NCBI GenBank assembly: GCA_030426865.1
Contig: JAUHXN010000020.1
Location: 1 to 19,930 of the forward strand
Source of the DNA: a bacterium
GTDB taxonomy: Bacteria; Bacteroidota; Ignavibacteria; Kapaibacteriales; UBA2268
DNA: 19,930 nucleotides
Direction: 5' to 3'
In this document: positions 1 to 9,900 of the stretch, piece by piece
Numbering within the stretch: position 1 is the first letter of the stretch
How the letters are laid out: every line of letters starts with the position of its first letter
Translations under genes and position numbers: made by a program
The notes under the pieces: generated by a model
The model's input: only the letters and a program-made list of their open reading frames with translations
What the model was told of the DNA's origin: nothing
Databases searched by the model: none

Positions 1-761
1 GGTCTTTGTGGATTAGGGAAATCTTGTGCTACTTGTGGATCATAGTCTCTATACTCTACAAATGGCGCAGTTTGTAATATATTCATATCATTGTAAACTA
101 TTGTATCACGACCGATATGGAAATATGTGAAGTTTAAGTTTGAAGCTGGCTCATTTTGATTAAGTACAGCTTTAAATCTTACATACATCAATACATCAAA
201 ATCTTGGAATTGTAAACTAGTATTAGGTAATGGTTTATTACTACTAGCTGTAATTACAACTGCATGACCTCTATTAGAAGTAGTAGGAGATGCATTGATA
301 TGTGTATAGTACGACTTGTCAACTACATCACTCCAATTAATTTGGAAACCTTTTGCCAAAGGATCTTTAAGTTTTGCTGAATTAGGAGCAAACTTAGGGT
401 GAGTAGTTTCGATACCTACTGGAGTTACTGATGCCGAATCATAAAACAGCTTAAATTGAAAGCTTTTTATAGGAGTTATCGGTAAATCAACAGAGTATCT
501 GCTTTCGTTAACAGCCCATCTGTTATCGATAAATACAGGGACAACGAACTCACGTTCATAATCTGTATTTCTTGGCATTACGATTCTACCATTTTGGAAC
601 CATAAATCGTTGTATCCACCTTCTTGACCAGTCAATGAAAGGACAGGAACTTTAGGATATTGTGCAAACGAACTACTAAAGCCTACAATAAACAGCAGGG
701 CTGCAATTGCAAGTGCATTTAGTTTGTTTACGCCCTTTACTATTGTATTATTTCTATACAT
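1..761 (-). CDS. Secreted protein with cohesin-like segment, 3' part beyond window
   Basis: The reading frame is open from an ATG at 759-761 down to the left edge, giving 253 visible residues; the C-terminus is missing. It starts with a clear Sec signal peptide: a basic N-terminus, a hydrophobic stretch (LAIAALLFIVGF) and probable cleavage after SSSFAQ. The mature part contains a segment around residues 85-215 (SFQFKLFYDSASVTPVGIE, later DFDVLMYVRFKAVL) that resembles the cohesin/carbohydrate-binding beta-sandwich pattern. A weak Shine-Dalgarno (AAGG) lies before the ATG. It follows the 386-residue gene by 28 nt and is probably the last visible gene of the same operon. A T9SS sorting tail is expected by analogy with its neighbours but lies outside the window. 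The exact function is not recognised; the cohesin assignment is by eye only. Confidence 0.8.
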   Translation of the reverse strand, partial: MYRNNTIVKGVNKLNALAIAALLFIVGFSSSFAQYPKVPVLSLTGQEGGYNDLWFQNGRIVMPRNTDYEREFVVPVFIDNRWAVNESRYSVDLPITPIKSFQFKLFYDSASVTPVGIETTHPKFAPNSAKLKDPLAKGFQINWSDVVDKSYYTHINASPTTSNRGHAVVITASSNKPLPNTSLQFQDFDVLMYVRFKAVLNQNEPASNLNFTYFHIGRDTIVYNDMNILQTAPFVEYRDYDPQVAQDFPNPQR

Positions 762-789
762 TAGGACACCTTAAATTATTTATAAAAAA

Positions 790-1950
790 TTAATTATTTA
801 TTTTCTTTAATATTTCTGTATTGTTACCATCGGTAACTTTAATGAAGTATATACCTTGCTTAAGTAGCTTTGTGTCATATACTTTATTAAAATCACACAC
901 TTCAGAATCTATCATCAGACCAGTGTAATTATACACTTCTACAGTTAATCGCTTACCTTGACTTCTAATAACACCGTTATTATAAACTAAATCATCAACT
1001 TTGTTAACAGAAGCTATTATTACAGTATCTTTAGTTTCAAGATTACTTATTTCAAAAGAACTTTCAGGAAAATTTGTAGCGCATATACATTCTGTATTTT
1101 CTACTGTTTCCATCGTTATATTTACAAGAGCTGAATCCTTTTTATTTGAAGTAATATTCAATTTGAAACTAAGTTCTTCACTGTCAACTATCTTCAAGTC
1201 TATCAAATAACTGTTATGTTCTTCTTTTGTTACTTTTTCGACTAAAATTGAATTATTCCCAATAACTTCAGATAGATTTAAACTATCTTCATCAATAGTT
1301 ACTCTTGTCTGCCAATAATCTAATGATTCCATTATACCTAAGTCAACATTAACATCAATTGATATTGAACTATCAGACTTTATATACCTTTCAGAATCAT
1401 CAATGATAAAACCTAACTTTCTTTCTGGTTTATCAGCTATTATTCCTTTTATACTGATATTATTTATAGTATCAACTTCTCCTTTGAAACCATCAATTGG
1501 GTAGAAGTATTTTACTTTAAATTCAGCATCTTCATCACAGTCTCCGACAAAAGTTCCGCCGAAAGCTACTAATGGATAATCACCACTAACTGGGTTAGGG
1601 AATGCGTCGAAACTAACATATCCTTCCATTATTATCTCACCACGTTCTTTATCGTATGTAGTATTTTTAAATTTAAAGAACTGAGACATAGTATTAGTGT
1701 ACAACTGTTGGTTCATCTGTACTACGTCTGGGTTGTATTCTATTACTATCTCGAATCCAACCAAAGAATCTGATTTTACTATTGTACCTAATGAAGGCGC
1801 AATGATAACATCTTTTTGGAATACCTTACCACATAAATCAATTGGATTCATATCCAAGAGGTCTAAGTTGTAAGTTTTTGACTCTGCTATGGAGTTACTT
1901 ATCAGAAGTAACCCCAAAGCAAAAATCAAATATATTCTAGAACGAATCAT
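790..1950 (-). CDS. T9SS-exported protein with two cohesin-like beta-sandwich segments
   Basis: The 386-residue product has an N-terminal signal peptide (residues 1-22, hydrophobic LIFALGLLLISNSIA). Two beta-rich segments follow, about 45-170 and 178-303. The first (SLVGFEIVIEYNPDVVQM, then DYPLVAFGGTFVGDC) looks like a cohesin-type fold. The last 75 residues (about 312-386) resemble a T9SS sorting domain: a VEVYNYTGLMI strand, then LLKQGIYFIKVTDG and a final basic LKKINN. The ATG lies only 2 nt after the stop of the preceding gene (TAA-TA-ATG) and has no Shine-Dalgarno of its own, so translation is probably coupled. Five cysteines (40, 138, 288, 290, 352) could allow disulphides after export. 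The protein is probably surface-attached or released; its ligand is unknown. Confidence 0.85.
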   Translation of the reverse strand: MIRSRIYLIFALGLLLISNSIAESKTYNLDLLDMNPIDLCGKVFQKDVIIAPSLGTIVKSDSLVGFEIVIEYNPDVVQMNQQLYTNTMSQFFKFKNTTYDKERGEIIMEGYVSFDAFPNPVSGDYPLVAFGGTFVGDCDEDAEFKVKYFYPIDGFKGEVDTINNISIKGIIADKPERKLGFIIDDSERYIKSDSSISIDVNVDLGIMESLDYWQTRVTIDEDSLNLSEVIGNNSILVEKVTKEEHNSYLIDLKIVDSEELSFKLNITSNKKDSALVNITMETVENTECICATNFPESSFEISNLETKDTVIIASVNKVDDLVYNNGVIRSQGKRLTVEVYNYTGLMIDSEVCDFNKVYDTKLLKQGIYFIKVTDGNNTEILKKINN

Positions 1951-1952
1951 TA

Positions 1953-3827
1953 TTATCTATTGATAATAACTTTTTGAACTTTATTTACATTGTTTCCTTC
2001 TAATTTCAAGAAGTAAACACCAGAACTAAGTTCATTACCATAGAAATCATTCGCAGACCAAGATCTTTGAATAGACTCGCCACCTCTTAACTCTTCATTG
2101 AATACAGTAGCTACTTTGTTACCAACAGCATCGTATACTGAAAGTGAGTAAAGACCACTATTCTCTACAGCAACAGTGTAAGAAGTATTACCACTTACAT
2201 AAGGATTTGTAGAAAGAGAAAGACTAGCATTAACAACGTCAGAAGCTTCTACTATAGAACCTACATTTTTGTCGTTAACTCTGATATTGTTTAATTCTAA
2301 ATTTCCATTCAGATTAGTAACGTCAACATACAATACTGGTTCAGATGAAGTAAATTCACCTGCACTTGCAAAGTAAACACTATTAGTTGAGTTGTTAGCT
2401 AATTTTATATCGTTATCTATGTTCATTTCAACATTTTCAACTGTTCCATTCACATCAAAAGAGAATGACAATGGACCAACGTGATTGTTGTTGATATAAA
2501 CTGGGATACTTGTAACACCATTATGAATTACTTTTTCGCCTAATACGATGTTATCAGCAAACATTTCTGCTTTTTTACCTTTGAATACAACTGTATCGTG
2601 AACCCAAGGTAATTCAGGAACTGAAGCAGATAAGTAAGTCATAATAACTGCAGCATCGTGTTCATTTACTTGATAAAATACTTTCTTCAATGAAGTAACT
2701 TCAGAAGGAAGATCATCAAAATAGTTCATGCTACGAGTAGTAACTTCAACTTTTTGTAATTGATTAGGACCAATAGTTCTGTAGAAGTATCTACCATTGT
2801 GATTCACATCACCGTGATATGCAGCTCTTCTTCTTACACTATCCAATGGAACTTGAGTAGCCATAGATCTTAAAATCAATCTTACATCATTAAAAGTAAC
2901 GTATCTATTTTGTGGCAAATTAAAGTGTCTTTCTGCAGGAGTTTTAGAGAAATCAACATCTCCGTCACCCCAAAATTCTTCTACATTCAAAGTTTTTTGA
3001 GCAGTGAAAAGAATTCTATAGTTAGAAGCACCAGATGGCTGCCATGCGTTTGATAGATTAGTACTGTCAGTTGCTTCTGGAACTACACAGTAAGTACTAT
3101 CATTTGGATTGTCAGTACAAGGCCATAGACCATTTAAAAAGTCATCAAATTCACCTTTAATACCTACTGAAGCACCTCTAGTGATAACTTCTGTTTCTGT
3201 AGTTAAAGTATTACCACCGATTTGACCGTAAGCGAATTCTATATCACCTTGAGGTGTAGCATCGTCATCAGACTTGTATAGAATAACTTGGAAATCAGCA
3301 ATACTTGATGGCTTAGTTTTGTCCATTATGTTCAAATCTCTCCACTCGATAGTAAGCTTATCAGCTTCTCTCTTGTAGATAATTCTCGTACGAGTGTACA
3401 ATTGTAACGCTTCTATATCAGTTCTGTAAACGTGATCACCCCAGAAAGGAGCTAATACATTTTGCTGATAAGTAGAAGGCAAATCTTTAAACAAACCAGT
3501 CGGGTTTGCTTGTTTCAAAAAGTTAGGACTGTCAAATGTAACAAAACCATTTACACAGATCCATAATTCTGTATATACCTCACCATTATACTCAAAAGGG
3601 AAGCCAATGCTAATTTTAGCATATCCGTCATCCGCATCTTGAATAGCAGGTGGTTTGATAAAATCTACAGCATCAAGTATAGTACCACCAACGATAGGCT
3701 CGTAGTTCTTTTGTACTAAATGCAGAGATTTGAACTCACCCGGTACATCAGACTTTAGCGTTAAGCTACTAGATAGTGCTATTACAGCAACTGTCATCGC
3801 GGCTATTATGCTTTTTGTAAGTCTCAT
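1953..3827 (-). CDS. T9SS-exported protein with dockerin-like and cohesin-like segments
   Basis: The 624-residue product begins with a signal peptide (residues 1-22). Residues about 40-275 form a beta-rich N-terminal domain (SIGFPFEYNGEVYTELWICV, then VGIKGEFDDFLNG) of the kind common in large exported Bacteroidota/Ignavibacteria proteins. Two dockerin-like halves follow. The first is GDGDVDFS at 287-294 with TFNDVRLILRSM at 311-322; the second is GDVNHNG at 339-345 with VNEHDAAVIMTYL at 387-399. In each, the calcium-loop part is separated from its helix by an insertion, unlike canonical dockerins. Residues about 420-540 look like a cohesin-type sandwich, and 541-624 are a T9SS type A tail (GLYSLSVYDAVGNKVATVF, NELSSGVYFLKLEG, basic end). 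GAGG precedes the ATG by 7 nt, supporting this start. It lies 82 nt after the giant gene, across a hairpin. Confidence 0.87.
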   Translation of the reverse strand: MRLTKSIIAAMTVAVIALSSSLTLKSDVPGEFKSLHLVQKNYEPIVGGTILDAVDFIKPPAIQDADDGYAKISIGFPFEYNGEVYTELWICVNGFVTFDSPNFLKQANPTGLFKDLPSTYQQNVLAPFWGDHVYRTDIEALQLYTRTRIIYKREADKLTIEWRDLNIMDKTKPSSIADFQVILYKSDDDATPQGDIEFAYGQIGGNTLTTETEVITRGASVGIKGEFDDFLNGLWPCTDNPNDSTYCVVPEATDSTNLSNAWQPSGASNYRILFTAQKTLNVEEFWGDGDVDFSKTPAERHFNLPQNRYVTFNDVRLILRSMATQVPLDSVRRRAAYHGDVNHNGRYFYRTIGPNQLQKVEVTTRSMNYFDDLPSEVTSLKKVFYQVNEHDAAVIMTYLSASVPELPWVHDTVVFKGKKAEMFADNIVLGEKVIHNGVTSIPVYINNNHVGPLSFSFDVNGTVENVEMNIDNDIKLANNSTNSVYFASAGEFTSSEPVLYVDVTNLNGNLELNNIRVNDKNVGSIVEASDVVNASLSLSTNPYVSGNTSYTVAVENSGLYSLSVYDAVGNKVATVFNEELRGGESIQRSWSANDFYGNELSSGVYFLKLEGNNVNKVQKVIINR

Positions 3828-3875
3828 TATAAAACCTCTATTATATTATAAATTATTTTCTTTTTTAATAAATGT

Positions 3876-3897
3876 GGTACCCTTTTGCAAGGGTACC
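3876..3897 (-). terminator. Perfect 9-bp hairpin between giant gene and next gene
   Basis: GGTACCCTT at 3876-3884 and AAGGGTACC at 3889-3897 are perfect inverted repeats around a 4-nt loop. The hairpin begins 12 nt past the stop codon of the giant gene. In the transcribed (minus) direction it is followed by ACATTTATT, which is only weakly T-rich, so it may be a leaky intrinsic terminator, an mRNA 3'-end stabiliser or a processing site rather than a full stop. No convincing promoter was found between it and the next gene, which favours partial read-through. Confidence 0.5.
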
Positions 3898-3909
3898 GCA
3901 AGTTTTGTC

Positions 3910-6900
3910 TTATTTAACAATCATCACTTTGATGAAGTCAGTATTACCATCAGCGTTCATTCTGATACTGTAAGCACCACTACTTAATTCAGAACCAAAT
4001 CCAGTTCTTGAATTCCAGTTAAGTGTATGTGTACCTGCACCATAGAAATCACTTCCAACGATACCAATAACTTTTCCTACTTCGTCTATTAATTCGAACT
4101 CAACATTAGCAGCTTTGTTCAAGTTAAACGTAATCACACTTTCACCATTTACTGGGTTAGGAGAAACGCTTGTAATAGAATTTGTAGTTGTCAATTGTGT
4201 ATCTTCTACATCACTCATTACATCGTTATAGATAACGAATGCTTTGATTGTTGCATTAGTAATAGTCAAAGTAGCAATGTTACCTTGTATGTCAAATGTA
4301 GCGTGAGTAGGAGAAATAGATCTCACAGAAGGATCACTCATCTTGATATGGAAGTAAGAACCATCAGAGATCGGATCTCTTAAATACCAAGTTGAACCTT
4401 GTGGATTTCTAGTTGCATCATCTACTGCAGGAATAGTTGTAATATCCCAGCTTACTGTTACAGGGTAGTTAATTGCAGTTTGACCACTTTCACCACCAGC
4501 TTGTATTTGAGCTACATAGATTAAATCACTGTTATTACCACTTACAGGATATATACTTCTTAAGATACCATTGATTGTAGGCAATGTCCATCTTGCATCG
4601 AATACGTCTTGTTGTGGGTAAGGAGGTAATTCATACTCACAATAGTTGTGGTCTAATTTACCTACATCATCACCATCTCTACCATCACCAGTACTTACAT
4701 TCGAGTTAGCAACCCCAAATTCTAGAACTTGGAATGCACCGATTGAGTTAGTTACTGTTATAGGAGCAGTAAAGTTAGTTGGATCAGATAATTTCAATCT
4801 AAATCTCATGATAGTAGTTTCGCCTTCTGCATCTGTAGCTTTGATTTGTACAGTAATTCTACCGTCAGCATCTACAGGAACGTTAGCGATATCTGCTGTA
4901 AAGATTAGATTAACTTTAACTGAATCATTATCAATTGTAGCACCATCTAATATGTATTGGTCTAATTCAACACCTGAAGTCGGTTGCTCTACTACTAGAG
5001 TAACTTTCTCTTGAGGAGTTACACTGTTATCTCTTTCGAAATCTTTATCTACAACATAGATAAAGTCATCAGTGCTTAGTGAACTGTTAGGATCAACACA
5101 ATCTACGTCTGGAGCAAGTGCAAGTTTTGGACCTTGATTAGTTGCTTCTACAGTTAAGTCATATACTCTTAATGCAGGAAGACCATCTTCGTCTGTTACT
5201 AATACAATTACTTTCTCATCTTTAAGTGCGTCACCTACTTCAGGAGTACCATATAGTAAACCACTTTCAGGGTTAATTTTTAACCAATCTGGAGTGTATT
5301 CACCATTGATACCGTAATCAACACCTTCTTCCCAAACACCAGCTTCATCATAACAAGGATCTTTTGCTATATCGCCTCTTCCACTATAGATTAACTCGAA
5401 AGTATGTTCTTGTTGGAAGTTAGGGTCATAAACTTTAATTCCTCTTGCTGTGTCTAGTAATTGGTTGTTATAGTCGAAACCTTCAACAGCATTGTCTAAG
5501 TTAGTAGTAGTGATAGTTGGAGCAAAGTTTACAAAAACTTCTAGTTTTTGTTCTAATCTTCCACCATGACCATCATTTACAACGAATACGAATGCAGTAT
5601 CAGTGTTATATTCATCATTTTGTCTGTTAGATGGCTCAAGTAATGTTTCAACTTCAGCTCTATCAATTCTAACATTCAATTTACCGAAAGTAGTAAAGTC
5701 AGCAGCTAAACCATCTTGAGTAGTCTCATCATCATATCTATATAGATACTTATCAGCCATCCAAATTGGTCTTTCTTGATCGATAAATGTATCTATACCA
5801 CCTTGATCGTTAGTAATAGTTACAGTATCAATAACAACTGTATCACCAGCTGAGATTACTTTATTCATAAATCCATAAGCAGTTCTACCGTATCTGAAAT
5901 CCCATCCATGTTCTGAAGCCGCAAATGCATCTTCAATCTCGTCATCAGTATTGATGTCGATTTGGAATCTTAGTTTATCAGTTACGTTTGCTTTTAATCT
6001 AGGAGTACTTTCGTTTGTTTTACCACAAGTTAATACAGTTGGTACATACTCAGCAATAGTATCTTTAACTGTAACGCCATCAGACTCATATCTGAATAAT
6101 GTTTCAGCAGTATAGTTCTCATCTAAGTATACAGGTGGTTGATCAACTACGAATAATTCAAATTCGTATTCTGTTTTCCAACCATTAGCACCAGCTATGT
6201 CAATAGTATCTTGTTGTAAGTATCTTGCTCTATCTACATCATATGATCCAGCATTGAAGTAAGGACCATAAGTTTCGATAAACTTATCTATTTGTTCTTG
6301 TGTAAACAATCCTGATGCAACCATAGAATCTAAAGTTCTATAATGTGGAGGATAGTTAGCCGCAGAAACAGCTACTTTTTCACCACCTGGTACTACATAA
6401 GGGTTAACTGGATGACCTTTTAGAACAACATATCCGTTAGCATTATCTTTCATGTTATTAACATTACTAGAATAAATAGTATCTGCTTGTAACCAGTTAG
6501 CTAAACCAGAGTTGCTAGGAACATCCCAAGTATATGTTAAATAAGTATAGTTATCAGCATCAGCTAATGCACGAGGATCGTAGAAGTTATTAGAATCTAC
6601 AGCTGTAATAGCTAAGATACTGTCTCTACCATCTGGGTGATTACCTGGATAAGTTCTATCTTCAGTAACAAATATTCTGTTAGTAAAGTCATCTATATAG
6701 ATAGTATCCATTTGATTATTAGCTCTCTTAATAGGATCTAATGATGGAACTAACTTCATAATTGTGTCATTTTGTAAATTAACGATGTCACCAGTAAATT
6801 CAGGAGGAAGAGTAGCTCTTACTATTTTGAATTCTAAACCATCGTCATAAGCAGCAATTACACCTTCTTTCCACAATACTTGTCTTGATACAACTCTGAT

Positions 6901-9900
6901 AACATCACCAGTATCTACAGGAAGAGCTTCATATCTCTCACCAGCAAAATAAGTAACGATATCTTCAGTTATATTAGAAGGATCATCAATAGCAGGTCTA
7001 TTACTGTATAAGTCAGAAACTTTACCTAATTGTCTGAAATCAGCTTCATATTTTCTACCTGGTACAGTTGCACCAGCTTCATTATAAGCGTTATCTTCTA
7101 ATTTAGCTAATAAACTAAATCCAGAACCAAAGTTAAATAAACCTTCAGAAGTTCTTCTGTATAGTGTATTAGGATTTCTGTTAGTAGAATCAGGTACAAA
7201 CTCAACTCTTGATCTAAATACTTCTCTGTAAGGAGCAGTTTCAGATACCTGTTGTAAGTTAGTTCTGATAAAGTCACCAGTAGTTTCGTTAATTACAAAG
7301 AATACTGTTTCGTTTGTAGTTTCAGGTATGTGGTTACTTCTTTCAGCAAAACCATCATAATCTGCATGAGACTCTAAGTATAATGGATACCCGATTGGGT
7401 GGTAGAAATTACCATCATTGTCAGGCATAAATTCTGATTGAAGAGCAGTGATATAAGGGAACTTCAAATTACCTTGATCATCTAACAAATCAACACAGTA
7501 AGGGTCTCTAGTTGTTCTTCTTACATATTTCCCATCAGAAGGTTGAGACGGAGCTACAAATCTTCTTGTTGAGAATGGAATACCTACTGCAAAGTCTTCG
7601 ATTGGAGACATAATTCTCTTAGAGTAATCAGCAGTCTTGATATCAGTTCCTTTGTCATATAAGTCATAAATCTTACCAGACATCAATACTTTCTCATTTA
7701 TACTAGTAGCAGCTGGAGTATTTTCATCACCAGTAGCATTTTGTAATAATATAGGAGTGTAAGTATATTCATCAAATATTGATTCAAATGGACCTTGCTC
7801 TAATGGATCAGCAGAGTTTCTTACAAACGGTAATGGAGAAGTATCATCACCAGCAATAAAGAATGTTTCATTCAATGCTAATGGATAACCTAAATCATTA
7901 ATTACATCAACTGTAACGTTTGCTTGAGTTCTACCCCAGAAGTTACCATTTAGAGGGTTAGTACCGCCAAGACCTAATCCTAAGTTACCAGCTAAAACAC
8001 CTTTAGTGTTAGGAGCATCAGGTAAACGAACGATAAATCTTGCATTGTTACCATAAACAGAGTTACCTGCTACTGGACCAGTACCAACTGGCAATGGACC
8101 TTGCATTTCACCATAAATAACAGCACTTGCTAAATCAGAAGAAGCTTCGTTTGAAGTAATACCACCGTTACCATCTAAAACGATAGGACCAGAAATAGTA
8201 TTTTGTTCAACTCCAATATCAGATAAAGCAGTGTTAGCTGAAATTAATGATCTTCCAAAGATTAATTTCAAATCAAAGTTATCAGAATAAATTGCAGCAC
8301 CTGTGTAAGCAGTGTTGTCTAAGATTCTAACACGGTTGAAAGAAACAGAATCAGTTCTGTTTAATTGATTAATATCTGCGTTGTCTAAGATATAAACAGC
8401 ACCACCAAGTCCAACACCATTTTCAGGTATGTTAGTTCCTGGATGCATTCTAGCTACATCATAGTGACCAGCGTTTGTAGGGTTAACTTCGTTCCAAGTA
8501 GCACCACCATCTTCAGTTTTCAATAATGTACCGTAGTCTCCTACTGCATACCCAGTTGAATTACTAGAGAAGTGAATACCTTGTAAACCAAATCTTGTAA
8601 TGTCTTCCATAAGTGTCCAAGTATCACCACCATCAGTTGTAGCAATTATATCGCCATAAACTGTAGTAATGAAACCTTTAGTAGAAGATGTAAATTCTAT
8701 GTCAGTTAAGTTAGCAGCTGTACCAGATGCAACTGTATGCCATGAATCACCACCATCAGTTGTAGATAACAATGTACCTTTTTCACCGATGATGAAACCT
8801 TTACTTACACTTGTGAAGAAAATTTTGTTTAAGTCATAATTAGGTATTGGAGGAACAACTTCTTCCCATACAGTACCACCATCAGTAGTACGTAGGATTA
8901 GTCTGTCATCTCCAACTACGAAACCAGAATTCAAGCTACCATAATACACACCGTTAAGGTTTTGTTGTTGTGGTTGCATTGTACTCCAAGATGCACCAGC
9001 ATCATGAGATTCGTAAATTAAACCATTGTTTGTAACAGCATATAAATCATTTTGACCTATAGAATAGAAATCATTAAATTGATTTAATGTGTTAGTATTG
9101 ATATCGAACCAAGTGCTACCCGCATCAGTTGATTTTTTCATGATACCTTGAGCACCAACGATATAACCAGTGTTTGCGTTAACAAATTCAACATCTGTTA
9201 ATCTGTGATTAGTGTTTGAAGTTGGGTATTCCCAAGTTTCACCACCATTTTTAAACTTCACTATTGTACCAAATAAACCTACAGCATAACCAGTTTGGTC
9301 AGATGTATGGTAATTTGATAATAATTGAGTTCTAGTTCTAAATACGCCTTCAGCGAATTGAGTAGCACCAGTACCCATTTCTTCAGCAGCTCTTGCTTCG
9401 TAAATAGCTTGGTTACCTTTGAATTGAGTTAACATTCTAGCATCAGGAGGGAAATTAACAATGTCACCATAAGTGAACACGTCATCTCTTGAGCTCATGC
9501 CAACTGCAACGTCTCTAGAATCATAAGTAATATTATCTGCATCTGATACAAAGTATCTTCTATTTAAGTTAAAAGGTTCAACCATTGATAATGCACCACC
9601 GTTACCATTGTAAACAGTATTACCATTGAATTCAACACCTTTTACTAAGTTCAAATCTCCACCAGCTGAATAAACTGCACCACCACCTCTTAATTGACCA
9701 AGGTTTTTGTCAGCTACATTCATACCTACAGTATTATTCAAGAACAATGCTCTTGATAATTGAACTGCTCTTTGGTAGTAAGGAGGATTGCTTGAGATTG
9801 GGATTTGGAAGTGTACCGCACCACCAGCATATCCAGCAGTGTTGCCTTCAAATCTGATTGGGAATTTACCACCATAACCGATTAATTCACTTGCATTAAT

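Noticed and set aside
4646..5014. Plus-strand open frame of 122 codons opposite the giant gene
   Set aside because: Antisense of clearly coding sequence, no ribosome site, low-complexity Ser/Val/Thr composition typical of a shadow frame.
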